Below, in pieces: positions 1 through 6,900 of a DNA stretch of 8,071 nucleotides. The stretch is from assembly GCA_011391115.1 (NCBI GenBank), contig JAABRC010000076.1, positions 1 to 8,071 on the forward strand, in the 5' to 3' direction. Within the stretch, counting starts at the first letter, position 1; each line of letters opens with the position of its first letter. The position numbers and the translations under genes are program-made. The DNA is from Candidatus Egaibacter danicus (lineage in GTDB: Bacteria; Pseudomonadota; Gammaproteobacteria; Burkholderiales; Burkholderiaceae). Below the pieces are notes generated by a model. That model saw only the letters and a program-made list of their open reading frames with translations, was not told the origin of the DNA and ran no database searches.

Positions 1-450
1 CTGGCCCCCTGCGGACGGCTCGACATCGACTCGGTGGGCCTGCTCGTGCTCACGCAAGACGGCCGCATCGCCCGCCAGCTCATTGGCGACAGCAGCGGCA
101 TTGAAAAGGAATATTTGGTGCGCGTGCACTACGCCCCCAACGGCCCACACGGCGCCGGCGTGGTCACGCAAAACGTGCAAGCGGTGTTCCCCGCCGCCCA
201 GCTCGCCCGGCTGCGCCACGGCCTCAGCCTAGACGACCATCCCCTAAAGCCCGCCCAAGTGGACTGGATGAACCCCGAGCAACTGCGCTTTGTGCTGGTG
301 GAAGGCAAAAAACGCCAAATCCGCCGCATGTGCGAACAAGTCGGCCTGCATGTGGTCGGCTTGAAGCGCATCCGCATCGGCAACGTGGTGCTGGGGAACC
401 TGCCGGTGGGGCAGTGGCGGTATTTGGGGGCGGGGGAGTCGTTTGCTTGA
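1..450 (+). CDS. rluF: 23S rRNA pseudouridine synthase, RluF-like, 5' end outside window
   Basis: Reads open from base 1 and ends at TGA 448-450, giving the last 149 residues of a protein whose start lies outside the window. The opening segment [11 protein letters not shown] is the RsuA/RluB/RluE/RluF family catalytic motif, and the Asp after Arg-Leu (visible residue 8) is the expected nucleophile for converting uridine to pseudouridine in rRNA. Further family landmarks are EKEYLV after the catalytic loop and [12 protein letters not shown] near the C-terminus. RQIRRMCE resembles RluF (which modifies the U2604 region of 23S rRNA in E. coli) more than RluB or RluE, so the subfamily is likely but not certain. 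The N-terminal S4-like RNA-binding domain would lie upstream. The protein ends soon after the catalytic domain (LPVGQWRYL), without the long basic tail of E. coli RluF. It is a normal housekeeping gene and marks the conserved left flank of the accessory region. Confidence 0.92.
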   Translation: MAPCGRLDIDSVGLLVLTQDGRIARQLIGDSSGIEKEYLVRVHYAPNGPHGAGVVTQNVQAVFPAAQLARLRHGLSLDDHPLKPAQVDWMNPEQLRFVLVEGKKRQIRRMCEQVGLHVVGLKRIRIGNVVLGNLPVGQWRYLGAGESFA

Positions 451-463
451 GTGGGTGAACCCC

Positions 464-469
464 AAGGAG
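464..469 (+). promoter_or_regulatory. Ribosome binding site AAGGAG that fixes a TTG start
   Basis: AAGGAG lies 6 bases before TTG at 476. It is the strongest Shine-Dalgarno match in this part of the window and argues that the HigA-like gene begins at TTG 476, not at the earlier TTG 443 (inside the pseudouridine synthase stop region) or at ATG 509. Starting at 476 also gives the N-terminus typical of HigA antitoxins (a short stretch before the PGE motif). Confidence 0.6.
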
Positions 470-475
470 TCTTTC

Positions 476-730
476 TTGCGCAACGTAGCCCCTGTATCGC
501 CCGGCGAAATGCTGGACGAAGAATTCCTGAAGCCCCTGGGCCTTACCAAATACCGCCCTTGGTTCCAGCGGAAGGCAGCGTCTGCTGGTGCTGAAATCAT
601 TGAGTTTTCAGGCGATAAGGTCAAATTTGCCAATGACTTGGTTCCAACATTGGATCGGACACACTTTGAGGCATTCAAGCCAATTTTTGAGTTCATCAAA
701 TCCAAGTGTGTCGAAGTTACTCCCGCATGA
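476..730 (+). CDS. HigA/VapI-like antitoxin N-terminus joined to an unrecognised tail
   Basis: An 84-residue ORF from TTG 476 to TGA 728-730. Residues 1 to about 25 (RNVAPVSPGEMLDEEFLKPLGL) match the start of HigA/VapI-type antitoxins, where the PGE-x-L-xx-EFLxPLGL motif leads into an XRE helix-turn-helix. Here the helix-turn-helix does not follow: after LTKYR the sequence changes to WFQRKAASAGAEIIEF and ends with FKPIFEFIKSKCVEV, which I do not recognise. DNA binding through the usual HigA helix-turn-helix is therefore unlikely. Bases 601-720 count to 41% GC against 64% for 721-840, so the tail has a foreign composition. The stop overlaps the next start as ATGA (727-730), which suggests translational coupling to the AlbA_2 gene. 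It may be a fusion remnant of a toxin-antitoxin locus or a short functional protein. No HigB toxin is visible. Confidence 0.5.
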   Translation: MRNVAPVSPGEMLDEEFLKPLGLTKYRPWFQRKAASAGAEIIEFSGDKVKFANDLVPTLDRTHFEAFKPIFEFIKSKCVEVTPA

Positions 731-1044
731 GCACCAAACTCCCCATCAATCTCACCGACCTGCTGCGCCAGCGCACCGTCGAGGGGGAGCGCATCGAGTA
801 CAAGGCCGGGTGGAATCCCGACCCAATCATCCGCACCGTGTGCGCCTTCGCCAACGACTTTGAAAACCTTGGTGGCGGGTATGTGGTGATCGGGCAGGGC
901 TGCGATGCCAACGGCCAGCCTGTGTTTCCGCCTGTGGGTTTGGTCGACAACCAGCTCGACAAAATTCAACGGGAACTGCTGGCCCACTGCCAGTTGATTC
1001 AGCCGCCTTACTTACCGATACAACCAAGCGGCGCGGATGGATGA
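727..1044 (+). CDS. N-terminal fragment of AlbA_2/Schlafen-type regulator (split gene)
   Basis: A 105-residue ORF beginning at ATG 727, chosen over ATG 706 because 727 overlaps the preceding stop as ATGA and gives the usual family N-terminus. Residues about 17-80 are the first half of an AlbA_2 (Schlafen-like) domain: E-x-x-x-IEYK, then CAFAND, then GGGYVVIGQGCDANG. Proteins of this family (COG2865 type) continue with the second half of AlbA_2, then an ATP-binding domain and a winged helix, and are annotated as putative transcriptional regulators or nucleic-acid-binding proteins. Here the sequence follows the family to about QPPYLPI (near base 1020), then runs out of frame and stops at 1042-1044. 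The remainder is in the next ORF in another frame. I infer an internal deletion with frameshift, so this is probably part of a pseudogene, unless the two halves act as separate coupled proteins. Confidence 0.65.
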   Translation: MSTKLPINLTDLLRQRTVEGERIEYKAGWNPDPIIRTVCAFANDFENLGGGYVVIGQGCDANGQPVFPPVGLVDNQLDKIQRELLAHCQLIQPPYLPIQPSGADG

Positions 1045-2080
1045 TTTGTCCAAGCCCTTGATGCAGGCTTTTTTGCAGGAGGTGGGCAGCACGCTGGCAC
1101 AGGATGCGCCTGGGCTGTCGCTGGAGGCCTTGGCGCGGCAGATGAATGTGGCGGGCGGCCCCACCGAATCACCGTGGCCCAAGAACGTGGGCCTGTTGTT
1201 TTTCAATGAAACACCGGAGCGGTTCTTTCCCGCTGTGCAGATTGATGTGGTTTGGTTTCCTGAAGGTGCGGGCGGGGATCGTTTTGAGGAAAAGATTTTC
1301 AAGGGTCCGCTGGCGCGGATGACGCGCGAGGCACTGGGCTACATCCAGCGCAACTTTTTGCGCGAAACGGTCATCAAGCACCCCGACCGGGCTGAGGCCA
1401 CTCGGGTTTGGAACTTTCCTTACGCCGCCATCGAGGAGGCCTTGGTCAATGCGGTTTATCACCGGTCTTACGAGGAACGCGAACCGATTGAGGTGCGCAT
1501 CAGCCACGAAGAGCTGATCATCCTGAGCTTCCCTGGCCCTGATCGATCCATTCGGCTGGAAGCCTTTGCGGCTGGGCGTGCGGTCAGCCGCCGCTACCGC
1601 AACAGGCGCATCGGTGAATTTTTGAAGGAACTTGACCTGACGGAAGGCCGCTCGACGGGTATACCGAAAATTCTGAAGCAAATGGCTGCCAACGGCTCGC
1701 CCGCGCCGCTGTTTGAATCGGATGAGGATCGGCTTTCGTTCGCGATCCGCTTACCTGTGCATCCTCTGGCCATGGTTGAGACGACGGGTGCTGAGCAAGT
1801 CACAGGTGAAGTCACAGGTGAAGTCACAGGTGAAGTCACAGGTGAAGTCACAGGTGAAGTCGATCGGCTGCTGCGTGCTGTGGTGGGCGAGATGTCTCGA
1901 CAGCAAATCCAGGCAGCACTGGGGCTGAAGAGCGAAGCGCACTTTCGCACGGCCCACCTCAAGCCCGCCTTGCAAGCTGGTATGGTTGAAATGACGCTGC
2001 CCGACAAGCCCAACAGTCGCCTACAGCGCTACCGCCTCACCGCGCTGGGGCAGCGCCAGCTGAAGACACCCCGTTTATGA
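1037..2080 (+). CDS. ATP-binding and winged-helix part of AlbA_2/Schlafen-type regulator (split gene)
   Basis: A 347-residue ORF from ATG 1037, overlapping the previous ORF by 8 bases. The frame is open a little upstream (NQAARMDDLS), which looks like the family sequence between the AlbA_2 domain and the ATP-binding part. Residues 1-125 are the family's linker region. Residues about 128-240 form a GHKL-like ATPase domain (HATPase_c_4 type): an N-box EALVNAVYHRSYE (Glu134, Asn138) and a G-box-like NRRIGEFLKELDLTEGRSTGIPKI. Residues 255-274 are five VTGE repeats, and residues about 276-345 look like a winged helix (MSRQQIQAALGL, then LKPALQAGMVEMT). Full-length relatives are usually regulators or accessory defence-type proteins; the substrate is unknown. 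Missing here is the second half of the AlbA_2 domain. ATG 1037 is probably a fortuitous start in a broken gene, but coupled translation of two polypeptides cannot be excluded. Confidence 0.75.
   Translation: MDDLSKPLMQAFLQEVGSTLAQDAPGLSLEALARQMNVAGGPTESPWPKNVGLLFFNETPERFFPAVQIDVVWFPEGAGGDRFEEKIFKGPLARMTREALGYIQRNFLRETVIKHPDRAEATRVWNFPYAAIEEALVNAVYHRSYEEREPIEVRISHEELIILSFPGPDRSIRLEAFAAGRAVSRRYRNRRIGEFLKELDLTEGRSTGIPKILKQMAANGSPAPLFESDEDRLSFAIRLPVHPLAMVETTGAEQVTGEVTGEVTGEVTGEVTGEVDRLLRAVVGEMSRQQIQAALGLKSEAHFRTAHLKPALQAGMVEMTLPDKPNSRLQRYRLTALGQRQLKTPRL
1799..1858 (+). repeat. Five perfect tandem copies of a 12-bp unit
   Basis: The unit GTCACAGGTGAA occurs five times without a mismatch (1799, 1811, 1823, 1835, 1847), followed by a partial GTC. 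Because the unit is 12 bases, gain or loss of copies keeps the frame and changes the protein by four residues (VTGE) at a time. It lies in the linker between the ATPase domain and the winged helix. Related proteins often carry short Val-Thr repeats (for example QVTP-like) at the same place, so the position is a family trait, but the perfect identity suggests recent copy-number change. Confidence 0.97.
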
Positions 2081-2152
2081 CCCACGCTGAACGGCTCCAG
2101 AGTTCTCTTCGTGTGCTCGCTTGTCCATCGAACCGAGTGAGCTCCAATTTCT

Positions 2153-3406
2153 ATGACCACCCCCACCCCACCCAAGCCCCCCCGGCGCGCCGTGCTGCGC
2201 CACCTGCGCCCGTCTGACCTGCGCAGCGCGGCCCAGCTGGCCTCGCAGGCCACGCAGGGCGTGATCCACATCACCGAGGGCGTGCACCAGTCGGTGCTGC
2301 GGCGGCTGGGGTTTTCGGGTGGGGCGGTGCCCGAACAGGCCGGTGGCCTTACCGGGCAGATTTACCGGGGCATTCGCGGCGTGGCGCAGCTGGTGGGCCA
2401 TGGGCTGGACGGTGCTTTGGCTCTGCTGTTGCCGCTGGTGGACGACCCGGCCACGCACCCCGAGGCCTCGCCCGAGCGCGATGCGGTGCTGGCCGCGCTC
2501 AACGGCGTGTTGGGTGACCGGCTACAGCACTTTGGCAACCCGCTGGCCCAGGCCATGGAGCTGCGCCAGGGCGGGCGTGTGCTGCCGCTGGTGCCCGAAC
2601 AACTGCGGGCGCAACTGACCCCACCCAGCACCCACCTGGTGCTGTTGATTCACGGCCTGTGCATGAACGACACGCAATGGCGGCGCAGCGGACACGACCA
2701 CGGCGCATTTTTGGCGCAGGCGCTGGGCTGCACCCCGGTTTACCTGCGCTACAACAGCGGCTTGCACACGTCCACCAACGGCCAAGAACTGGCCTTGCAA
2801 CTGGAGCAGCTGGCGGCGGCCTGGCCGGTGCCGCTGCAGCGCATCACCCTTGTGGGCCACAGCATGGGTGGGCTGGTGGCGCGCTCGGCGGTGCAGGTGG
2901 CGCGCGCAGCCAGCCTGCGCTGGCCCGCGCTGCTGCGCGAGCTGGTATTTTTGGGCACACCGCACCACGGTGCCCCGCTGGAGCGTGCCGGCCACGGCGT
3001 GGACTTGCTGCTGGCTTCGTCGCCCCACACGCTGCCGTTTGCCCAGCTGGGCAAGCTGCGCAGCGCCGGCATTACCGACCTGCGCCACGGCCATGTGCTG
3101 GACGCCGACTGGCACGGCCGCGACCGCTTCGAATCGCCCCAAGACCACCGCACCCCGCTGCCCTTGCCCGAGGGCGTGGCCTGCTTTACCGTGGCCGCCA
3201 CGCTGGCACCCCAGCGCGGTCTGCTGGCCGACCGGCTCTTGGGCGACGGCCTGGTACCACTCAGCAGCGCCCTGGGCCAGCACGACGAACCGGCGCGCCG
3301 CCTGGTGTTTGCCAAGAGCAGCCAGCATGTGGCTTACCGCACCGGCCACCTGGATCTGCTTTCAAGCCCGACGGTGGCTGCGCAGCTGGTGCACTGGTTG
3401 CGTTGA
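2153..3406 (+). CDS. Alpha/beta hydrolase, lipase-like (GHSMGG)
   Basis: A 417-residue protein starting at ATG 2153 (weak ribosome binding site). After an N-terminal region of about 155 residues without a recognised motif, an alpha/beta hydrolase fold begins with strand and oxyanion loop VLLIHGLC (His167-Gly168). The nucleophile elbow is GHSMGG with Ser237, followed by FLGTPHHG typical of PGAP1/lipase-like esterases. The likely acid is Asp365 in LLGDGLVPLSSALG and the likely base is His399 in TGHLDLLSSP. All triad residues are present, so it is probably an active esterase or lipase; the substrate cannot be told. There is no clear signal peptide, so it is probably cytoplasmic or peripheral. 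Its last 78 coding bases are repeated at 7572-7649, where the reading frame continues to a different C-terminus (WLRPAPAPGP instead of WLR). The present stop at 3404-3406 thus appears to have been created by the junction with inserted DNA. Confidence 0.88.
   Translation: MTTPTPPKPPRRAVLRHLRPSDLRSAAQLASQATQGVIHITEGVHQSVLRRLGFSGGAVPEQAGGLTGQIYRGIRGVAQLVGHGLDGALALLLPLVDDPATHPEASPERDAVLAALNGVLGDRLQHFGNPLAQAMELRQGGRVLPLVPEQLRAQLTPPSTHLVLLIHGLCMNDTQWRRSGHDHGAFLAQALGCTPVYLRYNSGLHTSTNGQELALQLEQLAAAWPVPLQRITLVGHSMGGLVARSAVQVARAASLRWPALLRELVFLGTPHHGAPLERAGHGVDLLLASSPHTLPFAQLGKLRSAGITDLRHGHVLDADWHGRDRFESPQDHRTPLPLPEGVACFTVAATLAPQRGLLADRLLGDGLVPLSSALGQHDEPARRLVFAKSSQHVAYRTGHLDLLSSPTVAAQLVHWLR
3325..3402 (+). 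repeat. Upstream copy of a 78-bp direct repeat (hydrolase 3' end)
   Basis: Aligns with 7572-7649 at a fixed offset of 4247 bases. Only 3334, 3392 and 3398 differ (75/78 identical), and 3335-3391 is a perfect 57-base match. It covers the catalytic-His region and the C-terminus of the hydrolase. One difference (3392) changes His to Asp in the other copy. Confidence 0.95.
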
Positions 3407-3585
3407 TCACAGTTGCTCATTTCAAAATGCGCCCTACACGCACGCCATGGGGGCTTTATGCTGGCTACGGGGTACTGTGATGAGGAAACAGCAGCCGTTG
3501 AACAGTCGACTGCAGTCCGTGGGCCAGCGGCCCGACAATCTCAGTCCATACGCCCACGGGCGATTGCACTATCTGGAGCTTATGC
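3407..3585 (+). other. Gap between hydrolase and ATPase remnant, no gene recognised
   Basis: Of note is a reading frame from ATG 3447 to TGA 3594-3596, about 49 residues ending in YAHGRLHYLELMHAD, whose end overlaps the ATPase start. It has no recognised family and no clear ribosome binding site. It could be a short remnant of an upstream partner gene or noise. I see no convincing promoter or terminator here. Confidence 0.3.
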
Positions 3586-3834
3586 ATGCAGATTGAATCC
3601 ATCGAAATCAAAAACTACCGGCTCTTTCGCCACGCCAAGCTGTCGCACATTGCCCGGCTGTGTGTGTTGGTGGGAGCTAACGGCACGGGCAAGTCCACGC
3701 TGTTTGATGTGTTCTTGTTCCTCATGGACGCACTGGGGCTTTGCGGCCGAACCCATTGCGCTGACCTTGCAGTTTCGGCTGGAGATTACGGGCAAAGAGC
3801 GGCTGGTGACTTACCAGCTGCGGCTGGAGCCTGA
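3586..3834 (+). pseudogene. Remnant of AAA-family ATPase gene (N-terminal part only)
   Basis: ATG 3586 has a good ribosome binding site (GGAG at 3575-3578). Residues 1-50 are the start of a RecF/SMC-like AAA ATPase: MQIESIEIKNYRLFRH, then a Walker A motif GANGTGKST (residues 30-38) and LFDVFLFLMDAL. The family sequence then jumps to another frame near 3738-3750, where AEPIALTLQFRLEITG and KERLVTYQLRLEP are readable up to about 3834. Some 25-30 residues expected between these parts are missing, and everything after about 3834 (signature, Walker B and the remaining few hundred residues) is gone. The frame that keeps ATG 3586 ends at 3832-3834 after an unrelated tail. It cannot be an active ATPase. 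Relatives are often single-gene nucleases or DNA-repair or defence ATPases, but which type this was cannot be said. Confidence 0.7.
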
Positions 3835-3957
3835 CATATGTTTTGCACCTATGATGAATTGCCGTTCGTGTCGCGACTTCATCTCAGGCCTTATGCGGCC
3901 GCTTAGGCTATAGCGCAAACAGTCAATCCGCCTTGCTGGTTTTTTACTCGACTTACT

Positions 3958-6900
3958 ATGCTTTCTGTGTTGTTTGTTATTGGCTTCGCATGCCTTTTTG
4001 GACTTCTGTTTGCGTTGGAATCACAAAGTGGTTCTTCGCAATCGAGGCTAAGACCTGCGGGACTCATCTCGTGGCTGCTTGCTGGAAACTGGCCGGCCAA
4101 GGTTGGCGCAAGCCTGCTTATTCTCGGCGTTGGCGCGCTGATGCGCTATGCACTGCTGAACATTGATGTGCCGCCGGAGATCAAGCTGGGAAGTGGCTTT
4201 GTTGCCGCTGCGGCACTGGGCGCAGGGGCTCTGACCCTGAAGTCCCTTCCCGCGCGACGTGCTATTTATCTGGCGCTCAGCGGAACGGCGTTTGCCGTTG
4301 CCTACCTCACGGCTTACGCTGCGTACGACTTTTTTGGTTATCTCAATGAGGTCAACGCGTTGGCGCTGATGGTGCTGGTGTCTTTGGCGACGGGGTGGTT
4401 CGCGGTGTCCGCACGCGCCATGTCTGTGGCCGTTCTGGCCATGGCAGGCGCGTACCTCGCACCCAAATTTGCCATCAACATCCCGGGGCCGGCCGTGCTT
4501 TACGGCTACTACTTGGGTGCCAGCACCATGGTTTTTGCTATGGTGCGGCTGCGCGGCTGGCGACCCTTGATTCACCTGAGCTTTTTATTCACACTGGCCG
4601 GTAGCTTCTTCCTTGGATGGACCCATCAGCTCTACAGGACGGAGCATTACGTCATCATGCAACCAATGCTGTTGGCCCTGGTGGCGCTGCATCTCGCAAT
4701 GCCTTTGGCAGAGCACCGCAGCACGTCTTCGAGCTGGCTAGCCCGTTTTGACTTGGGCTATTTCATCTTGCTGCCGGTGGTAGCCTCGGGTCTGACGTTG
4801 AAGATAGCTCCTCAGGTTTTCCGCGAGGGAGCCATGGGGCTGGGCTTGCTGGCGCTGCTTTGGGCCGCAGCCGCAGTGTTGCTGGTTTTTCTCAAGAGAA
4901 AGCCGGAGGCGACCAAGCACGCATTCGTGGCCGCACTGCTGGTGATGGTCGCGGGCGCTTTGACCGCCACAGATGTTCCATGGCTGATGCTCGGCCTGGT
5001 ACTGTTCGTCATGGGCCTTGCTGTTGCCCCACGACTGGGCTGGCCATTGCGTGCGCAGGAGTTTCTTTGCGGCGCTGCAATGCTGGTTGGTGTCTTGCAT
5101 GTGGTGGCTTCAGTTTTCCAGTCGGTCACAGGTCAGCCGTTTGGCAATGAAGTTTTTGCGCAGCGCGCGTTGGCCAGTGCATTGATGGGGCTGGGCGCAT
5201 GGTTAGCGATCCGGTCGGGGGTGGCTTCAGGGCGCATGCTGGGCGTCATGGCGGCGGCCTGGGGTGGTCTTACGGTGGCGGCAGAGCTTTTGCGTCTGGA
5301 AGTGGACTTCCTGCCACAGTTGGTCTATGCCGCCTTGTTGGCCATTGCACTGGTGTCATCGTTTTCGCAGCGCATCTTGCACACGGCGCCGATCTGGTGC
5401 GCGCTGTTTCTGCTGGCTGTTACGGGAGTAGGGTTCTTTGTCGCCAACGATACGGCTTTCGAGATTGCCGTGGTGTTTGCTGCTGCTACCCCGCTGGTTT
5501 TCCTCTGGATCGGATCAAACGCCGAAGCTGGGCAAGATAATTCGGAAAGCATGGACGAGGATTTGGCTTTTTCGGCGCCATTGGGCTTGCTGCCGCTGGC
5601 ATGGGCCCCCTGGGTGTTTGCCTTGTCCCCGCATTTTCTGACGACTGGCAACTGGCCAGCGATGTCGTTGTTGATGGCCAGCGCTTTCGCTGTGGTGCTC
5701 GCTGCCAAGGCGTGGCGCCCGTCGGGCTCCGTCTGGTACAGCCAGATATGGCCGGCGCACTTTGGCGTGGTTGGTGCAGCCCTTCTTTTTGCTGTCCTGT
5801 TCCATATCGAACGCGGTATGTGGCCGGTTGTGTTTGAAGTGCTGGCGCTGGTTTACATGGCGACATTTGCTGGACTTCTCAAGAATTCGCCCTGGGTTGC
5901 GCTGGCACGGCTGGTGGTGATTGTTGCCGCGTTCCTGGTCGTTCAGGCCATGCTGCTGCGCGCGTTCGGACCGGACCGCATCATGAGTGTGGCAGATATA
6001 TTGGAAATGAAACTGCCCGTAGCCGTCTCATTGTTGTGGGCCAGCTTCGGCGCGCTCCTCGCGTGGTGGGGCTCACACATCAAATCGCGCGGTCAGTGGG
6101 GTGCCGGCGTTGCGCTGTTGGCGCTGACAGCATTCAAGCTGGTGTTCAGGGATTTTGGCGCTCTCGACCAGCTGGGTAACATCCTGGCGCTGATCGGCTC
6201 GGGGGTGTTGTTTCTGGTGGTTGCATGGTTTGCCCCTGTTCCTGCTGCGTCTGCGCAATCGCAACCGGAAGCTCGGCGGAAAGCTAACCCCGAAACGACT
6301 GACAGCGAAGCCCCGTCTCGGCCTTCCGACAAAGACTATGCGCACACACAACCGAGCCCGCTGAAGACCGGACCCGTGGTCGGGAATCGGTTTGACAACG
6401 CTTCGGTGATCACGGCCGCTTCTGCTTTTGGCGTTCCGGCCAATCCCGCCTCTGTGCTGACAGGGGCGTCCGGTGCGCAACGCACCGTTAGCCGGCCTGT
6501 GCCTAGACCCAAGGCGGTTGCACCGGAGGGCGGATTTAACTGGTTGCTGGTATTGTTGATTGGATTGCCTTTGTGTATGGCCATCCTCGGCCAGCAATGG
6601 CTGACTCACCGCCATAGTGATACGTCAGATCCTTCCGCCGTCGAGGCTGCTAGGGAGAAAGTGGCGCCGAAATACCTCAGTCCGCCAGTCATGGTTGCGG
6701 ATTCTGGCCCGCTGCCTGCTGTCAACCCGGGCAAGGTGACCGATGCCTGCACGGCGTTTTTAGCTCAGTTGCCGGCAGACTACATCCTCTACGCCGGTGG
6801 CGCATACAGCGGAAGCAAGCTGAACTTCCAGATCGACCAATCCGGCCAGCAGGCCACGCGCTTCGACGTCTTCGTGAATGAACCTGGCAAGAATGTGGTG

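Noticed and set aside
244..987. Long minus-strand ORF (247 residues) across the pseudouridine synthase and HigA-like genes
   Set aside because: It is antisense to recognisable genes, has no domain-like sequence, and is expected in GC-rich DNA.
1799..1858. CRISPR-like array
   Set aside because: The 12-bp units are directly adjacent with no spacers and lie in frame inside a coding region.
2522..3349. Minus-strand ORF of 275 residues and plus-strand ORFs in other frames across the hydrolase
   Set aside because: They have low-complexity Ala/Gly/Arg composition typical of shadow frames; the hydrolase frame carries all the conserved motifs.
3886..3908. Imperfect palindrome centred on GCGGCCGC upstream of the DUF2339 gene
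   Set aside because: Outside the 8-base core the arms pair poorly and no T-run follows, so neither a terminator nor an operator can be supported.
3835..3957. Possible promoter or integron-like recombination site before the DUF2339 gene
   Set aside because: No convincing -35/-10 pair, no attC-type core sites and no Shine-Dalgarno sequence were found.
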